From contig OZ024783.1 in the NCBI GenBank assembly GCA_964017065.1, forward strand, positions 5,277,399 through 5,341,398: a stretch of 64,000 nucleotides of DNA, written 5' to 3'. The position numbers and the translations under genes are program-made. How positions within the stretch are numbered: position 1 is the stretch's first letter; every line of letters starts with the position of its first letter. The notes beneath the pieces were generated by a model. That model was not told the DNA's origin. It did no database searches and saw only the letters and a program-made list of their open reading frames with translations. This document shows, piece after piece, positions 11,809 to 23,832 of the stretch. This DNA is from Haliclona indistincta (Eukaryota; Porifera; Demospongiae; Haplosclerida; Chalinidae).

Positions 11809-12535
11809 TGGACCTTTTCAACAGATAGTATTAGCTGTGTAAATGTAATAATTAGTTGTTATTCTTGTAATCGGTCAGTCTTGTTACTAGTCAGTCTGTC
11901 ACCTCCTGTATTTTTGTCATCGAGTGTTGTAAGTCATTATTCCTCTCTCTGTTGTGTCGTGATTTGAGAATTAGAATTTTGATACCAGTGAATTTCAGCC
12001 TCATTGTTCACGTTACTGCATTTGGTGACAGTGTGTCTGGACCCTAGTAGCTGCAGTATGACAACAGAAAGCATCTATAATTATTTTTTCGGTGTGCAGT
12101 TGCTGCTGTTGAACATTTTGTGATTTTGGGGCTCAGTCAATAAAATAGCATTGTTTCCAAAAAATTAGCACACGTACGAAGTGTTACTACGGCCTCGGTC
12201 ATGCTATGACAATGCTGTTTTACAATTAGCCTACTCATGATCACATCAGCTGATTAGTCACAGTTGCAAATTTTGATAGAAAAGTCACAAGCCCTAGAAA
12301 GTAGCCATTGCTGAATAGTACTCTTTCACCCTATCAAAGGCACAATCGTACAACTCATGAGTGCTCTAATCTGAACATGCTTGGTGAATTTTGATCAGAA
12401 TTGCTTTATCTGTCCTTAAAAATGCGTAAAACACAGAAATTGTATTATGGAGCCAGTGAAATGCTTCCTGTTATGGTTCAGAACCATTATAAATTGAGAC
12501 TGTATGCAATTCAGGACCAGAATAGTCCCGTGAGA
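11809..12535. other. 3' flank of gene A with orphan fibrinogen-gene leader
   Basis: It matches the tail of gene E and continues into the sequence that precedes each fibrinogen-related gene (GACTGTATGCAATTCAGGACC and onward). It stops at GTGAGAC just before where the ATG would be. The fibrinogen gene itself is gone, so 12535/12536 is a rearrangement junction. Confidence 0.6.
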
Positions 12536-13160
12536 CAATGACAAAAATCAATGACTGCACTCGTGATGGATGATTTGGACGGTGCTTGACTAAATTGTTG
12601 ATTTGAGGACTCCACTATAAAATTACTATCCATCACTAGTGCAGTCACTGATCAGCGCTAAACTACTTTGCAAGTGCAGACAAAGAGGCTTAGAATCAAA
12701 TTTAGCTTCTGGAGTGCTCGGGTTACTCATTGTTTTGCAAGCACTGGACATGTATCGGATTACTCCTTGCAAGCCACGCCCGCTATTATGGCTGTTTGCG
12801 AACCTAAGGTTACTGAATTTTGGTGATTGTGATAGACAGGAGATGACTCTACTCAACCACCGTTTTCCTGTATCGCAATCGTGTTTTCTTTGAGCATAAA
12901 TTGCACTGAAAAATCCAATATCATGAGTTGCCGAACATAGCGGATTGCTTGACCCCGGGTCTTTGGAAAAGAATTACCCGGACGGCAAGACGAGAGCTTT
13001 TTACTTGTAGCTCGTTGTAATGCTGATGGGTGCAGTAATGACTTGCAATCCCGCCCTATTTGTCTATCAGTCACCAGGACTGGTGAAAATCGATTTCTTT
13101 TGCCGATAATAAAGTTTTTCGGCTACCCACTTTCCTAGTAGACAAAGGAGCAGTTATGAG
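12536..13160. other. Unique segment at a duplication junction
   Basis: No other copy exists in the window. It opens with an imperfect inverted repeat (TGACTGCACTCGTGATGGAT near 12548 and its counterpart ending near 12648). Short frames on both strands have no recognisable domain. It could be a mobile element or imported filler; nothing decides this. Confidence 0.4.
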
Positions 13161-13460
13161 CTGCGTATTTGCAATGCAGGCAAAGGAAGTGTGTGTCTAT
13201 ACGTCGGTCAAGTTTGATCTGTGTAGCGTATTTGCACTGACTGAAGTCTACGTGCGAGTGTACAGTAGACCACTAAGTAAACTTCTCATCTACTACTACT
13301 ACCCAAACATTTTAATCACTATCATAGTAATCCTGACGTTGTGTTGTAAAATTCACAGTCTTTAGTTGCTTGGCAATAAATATTCCCGAGAAGTAGTGAA
13401 TCTCAGTAGCTCAGTACGGTTGCTGTATTCCAAACATTGGAGAACCTGTGTGCAGCTATA

Positions 13461-15562
13461 ATGAAGGATAATACTAAAGTCGGCAATGCATGTCTCTGGA
13501 CACTGTGGACAATATTCTTGGTCCTGCCATCGTTGCTGTCCTTTTCAGCCATCATTGTTTTGGGTAGGCTATGATTTAGCTATAAAGATGGGCGTGACTC
13601 TTCATGCTTTGTGCTCGCTTTACAGGAGCCCTAGGGATCAACAATGCTAAGATTGACAATGACGAGCGCTACATACGCGCCTACTGCAGCGACGAGGATG
13701 ATTCTGAACAAGAGTGGTTGTACTGGATGGCAGGTTCTACAAGTGCTGCTATTCTGTTCTGTATTTTTGCAACAGTAACATTATCTGTTGGAGGTTACCT
13801 TTGTTCTTCCTCCAAGCCAACTTCAGCTCAAACTGAAATGGAGACACTGGACTCTCATTCAGCTTCTCATCAATCCAAGTCCAAGCCCCCAAAGTATATT
13901 GGTGAGCGCAGTGACAAATGTACTGTTCGTGTGAAGAACCAAAAGAAGGAAAAGCCTTTACAAAAAATGACACCAGGAGCAGTGATAGCTGTGTTTATCA
14001 CCATGGCATTACTCTCGATTGTGCTAACCTTATGTAAGTACTAACTGAAATACAAAAGTAATGTAAATGAGAGTTTCTCATTCTTTTTCCTAGTGATATG
14101 GTGTGTTGCAATCGCCTACAACAATGCTCGTACTCCCAATAAAACTGCTGAATTATACATTTTAGTGAATATTCTTCTTGGTATTCTCACACCATTGTTG
14201 CTCATCGTGGCTGGCAGTACAGGATCTGTTTTCATAATGTACATCACTAGAGGACACATTGATCCCCGTGACATCATCGCTAAATTGTTAGGTATTAAGT
14301 TGGAGAGACTTGAAGTTGATGACGATGCATGTGACTGCTGGATCATCCATGATGAATTTCATTTCCAATTGAGTGAGCATGACACTGATACAATATCAGA
14401 AGTAGCTGATAACGAGAAGATTACCTTCTGTCAATCGATCAGCACCAGCTGCTCTACATGGGTACTCGCTGCCATAGTCTCCATCAGTTTCTTACTGAGT
14501 ATGTCGTACTTTATAGATCGGACAGTCATCACATCACAGACTCTTCAAGACTGGCCTGACCGCAGTGTTGGCGAAGTTGACTGCTTTCTGTCAAACTCAT
14601 TTCTGTATGTCAGTCCAATAGAACAAGTGCCTACAGATCGGCTAAACAACTGTACAGTGTTCTTTGAGCAGTGCCAGAGCAACTGTTCTGCTGACGACTT
14701 CCAAAGCTGTGCTCAGGAATGTGCTAACTGTCTTACTCTGTGTACCAATACTCTACGCTCTGAACTTGAAGTGGTGAGGGTGTGTGATCCTCCACCAGCC
14801 AATGAAGGACCATCCTGTCCTGTCAGTAATGCAGCTTGCATCACTGCTGCCACTGTTTTTCCTCAAGATAATAGCTCATGCCCAACAGCACAAGGAACAC
14901 AAGGTTCAGGAGAGGTTGGCGCCGAAATAGCTCCAATCATTGTCACCAACAACACTCAGCGACTCGAGAGATGTGCTGGCCTTCTTGATACCTGCAGTAT
15001 GTTAGTGTTCATGTGTACTGCTCCTAACTGCACTGAACTACAGCAATGCAACGATATGCTACAAGAATGTCGCAAACCACCATTTATTGTCTGCTTTAGC
15101 TTCTTGCAGATTGGTAGCTCTGCCAATGCACTACAAGCTCTTGCCGAGTCCTACGCTCTATTCATGTTCTCCGTCAGCTTATTCGGTATCATATTTGGTG
15201 CAGTGCGTATTTTGCTGCACATCAAGGAAACCAAGTATTGGGGAGTGGGGTTTGTCTTAGCTGCAGTTCTTCTCATAATAATAGGGGCACCTGTCCTTAT
15301 TTTTTCAGGTATTTTCTTCAGAGAGAACTTTATCAAGCTGTTGCAGTTTGCACTAGCTCCGCTTTATATATTCTTGATTGGCCTCCTTTTTCCTTTTGCT
15401 TACTTTGGACATCAGGGAAACTCTCCACACATACTATGTTGCGGTCTATGCTGTCTAACTGTTCTCTGCTGTCCTTTTAAACTCTGTCTAAGAAGACGCA
15501 TGAATATTAATTTTCCTGATCATGATCTTGAAATTATTCCGAACAGGGAATCTGTCCAATAA
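13461..15562 (+). CDS. Eight-pass Cys-rich membrane protein B
   Basis: Paralog of gene A. Three exons join in frame (13461-13563, 13626-14033, 14094-15562) to give 659 residues. Unlike A, D and E, the second and third exons are one exon: where the others have a donor after SIDR, B reads on through a polar linker (near TEMETLDSHSASHQSKSKPP) into KPLQKMTPGA. The membrane segments and Cys-rich loop follow gene A closely, with NDSS-type changes and a slightly shorter loop. The C-terminus is distinct: after HQGNSP comes a Cys-dense stretch (ILCCGLCCLTVLCCPF), a basic LRRR and a longer hydrophilic tail. The Cys cluster could be palmitoylated, which is inference. AATAAA lies near 15871. Confidence 0.85.
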
Positions 15563-16280
15563 AGCGACACCGTCTAATAATACACAGACTACAAATAGAA
15601 TTGGACCTTTTTAACAGAAATTAGCTGAAATAGTTTTTGGAATGTATGTTGATGCTGTTGGGTACTATAGTTTGTGTACACAGAAAGTTCTAGATTTATC
15701 ATTATTTTTTTGTGCTTAATGTTACATGTGAATGAACAGCACATAAATCAACATAACGTCGCGTAATGTGTGAAAGGAAGTGAATAAGAGGTAGCATCTA
15801 TAATTATTTTTTTTGGCATGCAGTTACTGCTGTTGAACAACTGATGCTTTGGAGATTTTGGGGCTCAGTCAATAAAATAGCAGTTTTGCAAAAAGTAGCA
15901 CACGTACGAAGTGTCATTACGGCCTCGGTCATGCTATAACAATGCTGTTTTACAATTAGCCTGCTGATTATGAGATTAGCTGATTTAATAGTGATGATTG
16001 CAAATTTCGCATCACAAGCTCTGGAAAGTAGAATTTTTATTGAGAACTGAATATCAATGTTTCACCCTAGTAATGGCAACTCATGAGTGTGCATACTCTA
16101 ATCTGAACATGCCTTGGTGCATTTTGAACAGAAGTGCTTTATCTGACCGTGAAAATGCATAAAACAGAATTTTTATTATGAAGCCAAAGAGATGCTTCCT
16201 GTTATGGTTCAGAACTATTATAAATAGAGACTGTATGCAATTCAGGACCAGAATAGTCCCGTGAGACTGATCAAGGAAAG
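15563..16280. other. Spacer between gene B and fibrinogen gene F2
   Basis: It holds the 3' UTR-like tail of B and the conserved 5' flank of the fibrinogen genes, ending in GACTGATCAAGGAAAG just before the ATG. The same block occurs at 20171-20715 and 46480-47092. The conservation reflects duplication; no gene is supported. Confidence 0.5.
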
Positions 16281-17225
16281 ATGAATATTTCTTACTTGTT
16301 ACTTCTCAGCTACTTGCTACAGTGCAGTGGTGCATTTACTCCTATTGTCTATGGTGGATCATCCCATTCCATGCAGTGTGGTGATAGTGATCTTTTACAC
16401 GATGTTCAACTGATGGATATTATCAAAACGATACAGCACGAGATAGCTCCTCCAGGATGCAACCATGATAACTTGCCCCAGTCATGTAGTGACATTCTTC
16501 GCTGCAGCAAATCTGCTTCTTCAGGCTATTACCAGATCCAGGCTGCCAATGGTTCAGCTGTGCAGGTCTACTGTGACATGGAGGGGACTAACTGTGGAGG
16601 AGAGGGAGGCTGGACGAGAGTTGCCTATCTCAACATGACTGACCCATCCAGTTTGTGCCCTGCCGGCTTCAGAATAGAGACAGCTAGCAATGTGAGGTTC
16701 TGCATCAGAGACACTAACGGCCCTGGATGTCGTTCAATGACAATACAACAACTTGGATTGAACTACACTCATGTATGTGGATATGCACGAGGTTACCAGT
16801 TGGGATCAACAGATGGTTTTGGTCATCCCGGCATTATTGAAGGCATCTCCATAAAGGCTGGTACTACTCACGTATGGGCATATGCTTCTGGAGTCCAAGA
16901 AGCAAAGCGGAATCCATATCGCTATAGCTGTCCATGCAACACAAACAGTGCCTTTACAACACCACCATCAGTAGGCAATGACTACTACTGTGAGTCTGGC
17001 ATACTAATTAATGAGCTTGCAAACTACTGGTTCACAGATGACCCACTCTGGGATGGTAAGCAGTGCGGAGGGTCAGAGGAACCTTGCTGCATCCACAACG
17101 GAATGCCCTGGTTTAATAAAACACTACCTCTGACCACAGCCACTATCAATGCAAAAATATGTGTGAATGAATACGACACTACTGAGAACATTGGAGTGGA
17201 TAGATTTGTGCTCTTTGTCAAATAA
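16281..17225 (+). CDS. Secreted fibrinogen-related protein (F2), intact
   Basis: A single uninterrupted frame of 314 residues, the only whole member of this family in the window. Residues 1-19 form a signal peptide (MNISYLLLLSYLLQCSGA). A fibrinogen-related domain starts near residue 80: SGYYQIQAANGS, VYCDMEG, GGWTRVAYL, then NDYYCESG, TDDPLWDG, CCIHNG and MPWFNKTLP near the C-terminus. About 20 Cys suggest a disulfide-bonded extracellular protein. Related sponge and cnidarian proteins are known only as lectin-like, often large families; the ligand here is unknown. The stop codon overlaps an AATAAA hexamer. The gene runs convergently toward a CDC40 3' fragment, in the same order as F5 next to the real CDC40. 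Confidence 0.9.
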   Translation: MNISYLLLLSYLLQCSGAFTPIVYGGSSHSMQCGDSDLLHDVQLMDIIKTIQHEIAPPGCNHDNLPQSCSDILRCSKSASSGYYQIQAANGSAVQVYCDMEGTNCGGEGGWTRVAYLNMTDPSSLCPAGFRIETASNVRFCIRDTNGPGCRSMTIQQLGLNYTHVCGYARGYQLGSTDGFGHPGIIEGISIKAGTTHVWAYASGVQEAKRNPYRYSCPCNTNSAFTTPPSVGNDYYCESGILINELANYWFTDDPLWDGKQCGGSEEPCCIHNGMPWFNKTLPLTTATINAKICVNEYDTTENIGVDRFVLFVK

Positions 17226-17401
17226 ATCTTAAGCCCAACAATGGTTTAGCTGAACTGAGTAACTTTTAATGCATACACGCACATAGTGATTTTATTTTGT
17301 GAACTTGTGATTTTAGAATTCTCTTTCTTTTGGATAATTTTGAACCAAGTGTACGCTGTTATCAAAATATTATTGGTGGAGTAGTTGTTATGAAGAGCTA
17401 G

Positions 17402-20164
17402 CTAGTCCCATAGCTTGATTGTTCCATCCCATCCACAAGTGACAACTTTTGACGTTTCATGAGGTAACCACAGGCAGCCAATGCACACACCACCATGCGC
17501 CTTTATCTTACTGTGAACAAGAAAGGATAAATAAAATGATGCCGGATGAATAAAGTACGTAAAACTCTATAGGCATCAGCTCATCATTGCATAATGAAAC
17601 AGCCATATAGCTTGAGTATTGAACAACATGTAGAGGTACATTGCATTGCAGTACAACAGCAGATGCTGTTGTACATATCCATTATCTATCTTGGTACAAC
17701 AGCTGTACGGTACATTTCTTATCTTTTAAGGTGAGTTCACATGGAATTCACTTTTGATGCACATTGTATCCCAAAAACTGCCAGTGCGGCGAATTCAAAG
17801 CGCATTGAGAGCATTCACATGTAGCGAATTACACAGCTAAAAAAACTACGCTACGCTCTTCCTAGCCTTCAACGATGCTTCAAATGTCCATTACAAAGGT
17901 ATACTAGTCTGCCAAATGCCTTTTGTCTACACGCGATGGCGTGCACCCACACGCTAAAGTCTCAATTTGCTTCCAATCCACTTTCAATCTACTTCCGGAG
18001 GTGGATTGAACCCAATGCGTAATCGATCCACTTTGCATAGACCATGCGAACACGCCTTTAGTTACTGTGTCTGTGTGCAAATATGTGTCATACTCTATAT
18101 GTGTCCTGTGTGCTACATTGTTAGTATTTTGTGAATAGCTCACTCTCGTATTCTTTTGTTCTTCCATTCCCAGAAACACACTCTACCATCAGCCTCTCCA
18201 GACGCTAGCATGCTGTACACAACAAACAGTAAAAACATACAAATAGCACAAGTACTGTATGAATACATAGCAAGAGAATGCATGAAATTCCATTCTGACA
18301 AGCATGTGGTATTCATTTGGATGTTTATATACATTTGTAGCCCAGGCGACCCTAAGATCAAAGGCGCCGCACGGTGGTTATATCTCGTATACCATAGGAA
18401 ATACGTATATTTTCCAGGAAGTGACGTCACATAGCAACACCGTAGCAACAAGATGGCGTCGTCGAAAAACGCACGCAAGATTACACTGCCGTCTTTCAGC
18501 AACGCGCTGTCATTCGCCTCTGGTGACTTCTATGGAGGCTCTACTACCTTGAGCGCTTCGTTTAGCAGCATTCTCGAGCTTCCTGGGCTACAAAATGGTT
18601 AAACCATGGCACCTCGGCGGTACACGATATAACCTCGGGGGTTAATTTTACTGCCCTCGTGCGCTTCGCGCCCTCGGGCGGTAAAATTAACCCCCTCGGT
18701 TATATCGCGTACCGCCTCGGTTGCCATGGGTTAACCTATACGTAGCAACTAGAGTTCTAATGAACACATACCCGTGCGCTGAGCTAAGATCTACATAGTT
18801 AGTACACGACTACTCCAGCATTACTGCAACAGTCTATAGACAGCTCTGATGATAGCATAGCCACTCATATATTGCACTAACAGACTAACAGTTGATTACC
18901 ACATCACAGAAGGCTGATACCCTATCATCCAAGGCCTCAAGAACTACTTTGCCGTTCTTGAATCTTTTCAACAAATCGACGTGCCGGTACATGTGAGATT
19001 GAGTGCAGGCCAGGACATCGATATGGATAGGAGGTTGAGTGACACACCCACAATGCCATAAAGTGCTCTTACATGGACACATAGCTTTAGAAAGCCATGG
19101 ATTAGCCTCTCGAGCAAGGCTTGCCAGCACTGAAAACATCTTCACATGCAGGACTATTAATTCTGAAGAAGCTGCACTTTTTTCGTGGAGATTTTCGAAC
19201 AGTAAGACGCAAACAGGCATGTTTTTGATGACACACATAATACGTATATACACGTACAAACTCAAACACATAACCCTCCTGCATACTGCACACGGGTAAT
19301 TAGCTGCAGACACTGTGAAATTCATCACTCATGTATTCAAACGACACTAAATCATGCAAATTTAGTTCCAGTTTTCATTTTGTAGTCAACCAGCCAACGT
19401 AACTACATGTACACTATGCCCGGTCACATGAATGGTATTAAACTGAGTTCTCACCTTCCATCAGGTGAGAAGTCCACTTGACAAGCGTATCCAGCAACCT
19501 GAGATAGGATACAGCACGGTTAGTAGTAGATGTACAGCGAACACAGCGACACAGCAAAATGTGGAGAAAAAGTTACACCAAGTGTAGAGTAGCTTTTATA
19601 TACATGTCAGGGTTTCATACAGTGAGGGGTGCCCTGGGATTTCACCAAATTAATTATAATTATTGAATGACAACATCCTAATTGTTGTGGCTACAACCTA
19701 TTTATAAATTGTGTACAGTATCTAATCAAAAAATGGCAACGAAAGTAGTCTAATAGTGTATATACCTGTCAGCATCTGCCCTGCTGTTGTGTTCGCCCCC
19801 TTGAAAAAAGCCTGTATGAAACCTGCATGTACATGTAACAAAGTGAACTACTCTAAAAGTGGACGACTACAGTGGAACCCTCTTAGAGGACCCCCCTCAT
19901 CCCTCTATAATGGACACTTACTGAATCCCAAATATAAACCACATAATGTATAATAAACCCCTGACCAGAGGACACCTCTCTATAATGGACGACTTTTGTT
20001 GGTGCCAATGGTGTCCGCCTTAGAGAGATACTCAGATACTCAAAAGAAAAAGAAATAGTAAAAATAAGGCTCTTATAGGTTAACAAACACACACACGCAC
20101 GCACACACAATATTACAGTTAATTCCAGTTTTTACTCACGTTGTGTCCTTTGAAAGTCTTTCGT
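17402..20164 (-). pseudogene. CDC40: CDC40 3' fragment (exons 14 part, 15, 16, 17)
   Basis: It matches the 3' end of the full gene at 48246-61155. Exon 17 is at 17402-17510, exon 16 at 18144-18212, exon 15 at 19455-19498 and 25 bases of exon 14 at 20140-20164, all with splice borders kept and no internal stop seen. Exon 14 is cut at 20164, and after about six filler bases the sequence becomes the 3' flank of a membrane-family gene. It lacks a promoter and exons 1-13, so it is a by-product of segmental duplication. Intron 15 carries an unrelated insertion (18345-18750). Confidence 0.9.
18345..18750. repeat. Dispersed repeat with a long hairpin
   Basis: The same sequence begins GCCCAGGCGACCCTAAGATC here and recurs, diverged, at 58393-58760. 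Its right part (18602-18733) is a near-perfect palindrome with arms of about 60 bases: left arm AACCATGGCACCTCGGCGGT, right arm ACCGCCTCGGTTGCCATGGG. The centre, TGCGCTTCGCGC, is itself self-complementary. The 58.7 kb copy has lost much of this symmetry. It is probably a non-autonomous element. Confidence 0.7.
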
Positions 20165-20170
20165 GAGGCT

Positions 20171-20715
20171 GTTGTGTCGTGATTTGAGAATTAAAATTTT
20201 GATACCAGTGAATTTCAGCCTCACTGTTCACGTTACTGCATTTGGTGACACCGTGTCTGGATCCTAGTAGTTGCAGTCTGGCAACAGAAAATAAAGCATC
20301 TATAATTATGGTCAATAAAATAGCATTGTTTCCAAAAAGTAGCACACATACGAAGTGCCACTACAGCCTCGGTCATGCTATGACAGTGCTGTTTTACTGC
20401 TGATTATGACATTAGCTGATCAGTCATGATTGCAAATTTGCCAGAAAATTCATAAGCCCTGGAAAGTAGCCATTTTATTGAGAACTGAATATCAATGTTT
20501 CACCCTACTAATGGCAACTCATGTGTGTGCGTACTCTAATCTGAACATGCCTTGGTGCATTTTGAACAGAAGTGCTTTATCTGACCATGAAAAATGCATA
20601 AAACAGAATTTTTATTATGAAGCCAAAGAGATGCTTCCTGTTATGGTTCAGAACTATTATAAATTGAGACTGTATGCAATTCAGGACCAGAATAGTCCCG
20701 TGAGACTGATCAAGG
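20171..20715. other. Orphan membrane-gene tail and fibrinogen leader
   Basis: It begins GTTGTGTCGTGATTTGAGAA as in the tails of genes A and E (about 11950, 46480) and runs into the fibrinogen 5' flank, but no membrane gene precedes it. It shows that the breakpoint at 20164-20170 joined a CDC40 exon to a membrane-gene 3' flank. The long frame through this region (20430-20786) is not supported as a gene. Confidence 0.6.
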
Positions 20716-21654
20716 AATATTTCTTACTTGTTACTTCTCAGCTACTTGCTACCGTGCAGTGGTGCATTTACTCCAGTTGTCTATGATGCATCATCCCATT
20801 CCATGCAGTGTGGTGATAGTGATCCTCTACAAGATATTCAACTGATGGACATTATCAAAACGATACAACATAAGATAGCTCCTCCAGGATGCAACCATGA
20901 TAACTTGCCCCGGTCATGTCGTGACATCCTTCGCTGCAGCAAATCTGCTTCTTCAGGCTATTACCAGATCCTGGCTGCCAATGGCTCAGCTGTGCAGGTC
21001 TACATGGAGGGGACCAACTGTGGAGGAGAGGGAGGCTGTACGAGAGTAGCCTATCTCAACATGACTGATCCATCCAGTTTGTGCCCTGCTGGCTTCAGAA
21101 TAGAGACGGCTAACAATGTGAGGTTCTGCATCAGAGATACTAACGGCCCTGGATGTCGTTCAATGACAATACAACAACTTGGACTGAACTACACTCATGT
21201 ATGTGGATACGCACGAGGGTACCAGCAGGGATCAACAGATGGTTTTGGTCATCACGGTATTATTGAGGGCATCTCAATAAAAGCTGGTACTACTCACGTA
21301 TGGGCATATGCTTCTGGAATCCAAGAAGCAGAGCGGAATCCACATCGCTATAGCTGTCCATGCAACATAAACAGTACCTTTACAACACCACCATCAGTAG
21401 GCAATGACTACTACTGCGAGTCTGGCATACTAATTATTGAGATAGGAAGCGGCTACTGGTACACAGATGACCCACTCTGGGATGGCAAGCAGTGCGGAGG
21501 GTCAGAGGGGCCTTGCTGTATCCACAACGGAATGCCCTGGTTTATTAAAACACTACCCCTGACCACAGCCACTATCAATGCAAAACTCTGCGTGAATGAA
21601 TACGACACTACTGAAAACATTGGAGTAGATAGATTTGTGCTCTTTGTTAAATAA
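20716..21654 (+). pseudogene. Start-less fibrinogen-related gene (F3)
   Basis: It is colinear with F2 for the whole length to the same stop, but a 6-bp deletion removes the ATG: AAGGAAAGATGAATATT in the others, AAGGAATATT here. The next in-frame ATG falls after the signal peptide. A second 6-bp deletion removes Cys-Asp from the VYCDMEG motif, and GGWTR is changed to GGCTR. The rest is open for more than 300 codons, so decay is recent. A fused transcript or a non-ATG start cannot be excluded. An orphan CDC40 exon 17 follows. Confidence 0.75.
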
Positions 21655-21843
21655 ACCTTAAGCCCAATAATTGTTCAGCTGCATGCATGAACTTAGCTGA
21701 GTAACTTTTAATGCATACACGCACGTAGTGATATATTTTGTCAAATTGTGATTTTAGAAATTCTCTTTGTTTTGGATAATTTTGAGCCAAGTGTACGCTG
21801 TTATCAAAATATTATTGGTGGAGTAGTTGTTATGAAGAGCTAG

Positions 21844-21956
21844 CTAGTCCCATAGCTTGATTGTTCCATCCCATCCACAAGTGCATGATGACTTTTGACG
21901 TTTCATGAGGTAACCACAGGCAACCAATGCACACACCACCATGCGCCTTTATCTTA
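21844..21956 (-). pseudogene. CDC40: Orphan CDC40 exon 17
   Basis: A second stray copy of the last CDC40 exon, convergent with F3. It carries a 4-bp insertion (GTGCATGATGAC against GTGACGAC in the real exon) that shifts the frame before the conserved WDG/IKLWD end. The adjoining intron sequence continues to 22431, is interrupted by a transposon, and resumes at 23833. Confidence 0.88.
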
Positions 21957-22431
21957 CTGTGAACAAGAAAGGGTAAATGAAATGATGCCAGATGAATAAA
22001 GTACGTAAAACTCTATAGGCATCAGCTCATCATTGCATAATGAAACAGCCATATAGCTTGAGTATTGAACAACATGTAGAGGTACATTGCATTGCAGTAC
22101 AACAGCAAATGCTGTTGTACATATCCATTATCTATCTTGGTACAACAGCTGTACGGTACATTTCGTATCTTTTAAGGTACGTTCACATGGAATTCACTTT
22201 TGATGCACATTGTATCCCAAAAACTGCCAGTGTGGCGAATTCAAAGCGCATTGCGAGCATTCACATGTAGCGAATTAGATGCGAATTACACAGCTCAAAA
22301 AACTACACTACGCTCTTCCTAGCCTTCAACGATGCTTCAAATGTCCATTACAAAGGTTTACTAGTCTGACAAATGCCTTGCGTCTACACGCGATAGCGTG
22401 CACCCACACGCTAAAGTCTCAATTTGCTTCC

Positions 22432-23832
22432 GTAGTTGTTACTAAAACCCGGGACGGGACGGGACTCAGGCGGGATGTCCCGTCCCGCATACCATACTAT
22501 ACTAAAATGCGGGACGCATAAGGGTGGGAGGCCGTGACTCGTACATTTTAGCACGTGCTTGCTCATAGAATTGGTGCCGTACGGGTGGGGAGGGCGTGAC
22601 TCGTACCTTATAGCACGTTCTTGCTCATAGCCTGTACATCTCTTGCAGCAGTCCAGAAGAAATCGTATGCAAGATCAAGCAGTCAGCATCATTGGATAAT
22701 GCACCACCAACTCTAACAAAAGACCCGGAGGCTGAAGAGAACAATTATGGATGAACTGCGTGTACCTTCTCCTCCTATTGCCAGTGAACAGAAGTTTGAA
22801 AGAGTAAGTATTATCAAATTATAATAATCATACTATTAATTTTAATAGAAAACAGACGGTACTACTGATGACACTTTTCTTAAGTCAAGTCCATCAATAA
22901 AGTGTGATGGCTTAGGTTTGCATGTAAACATGCTTGTCAAGTCATTATTATCTTTTCATTCACATAATAATTCACATACATGTAGGCAACAGTGAATGAT
23001 AGCTGGCAGGATGAATCAACATCAAAGTGCAAATTGAAAGTAACTACTTTTAGGCATTTACATGATAATTTGGTTTTTATTATTTTACTAGGTTGAAAAG
23101 GAAGGTTCAACAGACAAAATGGTAAGATGGTAAGTAATTCAGATGATGACTTGCCTTCTACTATTGAAATACAGTTGGCAATGATCTACCGTGATGCAGT
23201 TAAAGACAAAGAGCTGGCTGTAACCTTTCCCATTCCCATTAGCACAGGCGAATAATAACATCAAGATGAGCATCACAAAGAAGTACTCCATACCTATCTT
23301 TTGTCCATGCTTGCTACCAGACTCTTATGATGAGGAGATGGTGGAATGCAGTTGATGCGCGCAAGGAGTGGTACCATTTTAAATGTATTGGAAATCCTCA
23401 GAGGTTGTTACGCAAATGGTTCTGTTCTAACTGCAAGTAGCTAGACTATATTTTTCCCTTTTGTCATGGCTCAGTTTTATTTTGTCATCACGCAAGTGTA
23501 CAACATGTACAATTTCGGTTTTATTTCAGTACACGTACCTTTTCAAATAATACGCTATTGGGAAATTAACCCACAATAATTTATTATAATAATTATTATT
23601 ACCTGGAAATAACATCCAGCAATGCAACATTAATTTCAGTATGCAGACATTACTGCACCTGTAGATAAATGCCTGCAACATAGAGGCCTTTCACAACAGC
23701 GACTATGTACTAGGCTAGACTATACAGTAATAATGAAAGCCGGGATTGTATTTTCGTCCCGCATTTTAGTATGCGGGACGGGACGGGACATCCCGCCTGA
23801 GTCCCGTCCCGTCCCGGTTTTAGTAACCACCC
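22432..23832. mobile_element. TIR element with GGGACGGGAC ends and broken PHD finger
   Basis: The inverted ends read GTTACTAAAACC, then GGGACGGGACGGGACTCAGG, then a self-complementary GGGATGTCCCG motif. TTCC flanks both sides (22428-22431, 23833-23836), and the empty site is visible at about 17975 in the parallel CDC40 intron copy. Inside, 23300-23447 reads as a PHD-type zinc finger (CPCLLPDS, EEMVECS, WYHFKCIG, WFCSNCK, stop) broken by a TGA and a frameshift. No catalytic domain is visible in the rest, so the copy is defective. PHD fingers occur in several animal DNA transposon groups; I cannot assign the family. Confidence 0.8.

Noticed and set aside
20430..20786. 118-codon frame upstream of F3, also at 46796-47086
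   Set aside because: Conserved only because the whole leader is duplicated. It has no domain, and at F3 it overlaps the fibrinogen gene in another frame.
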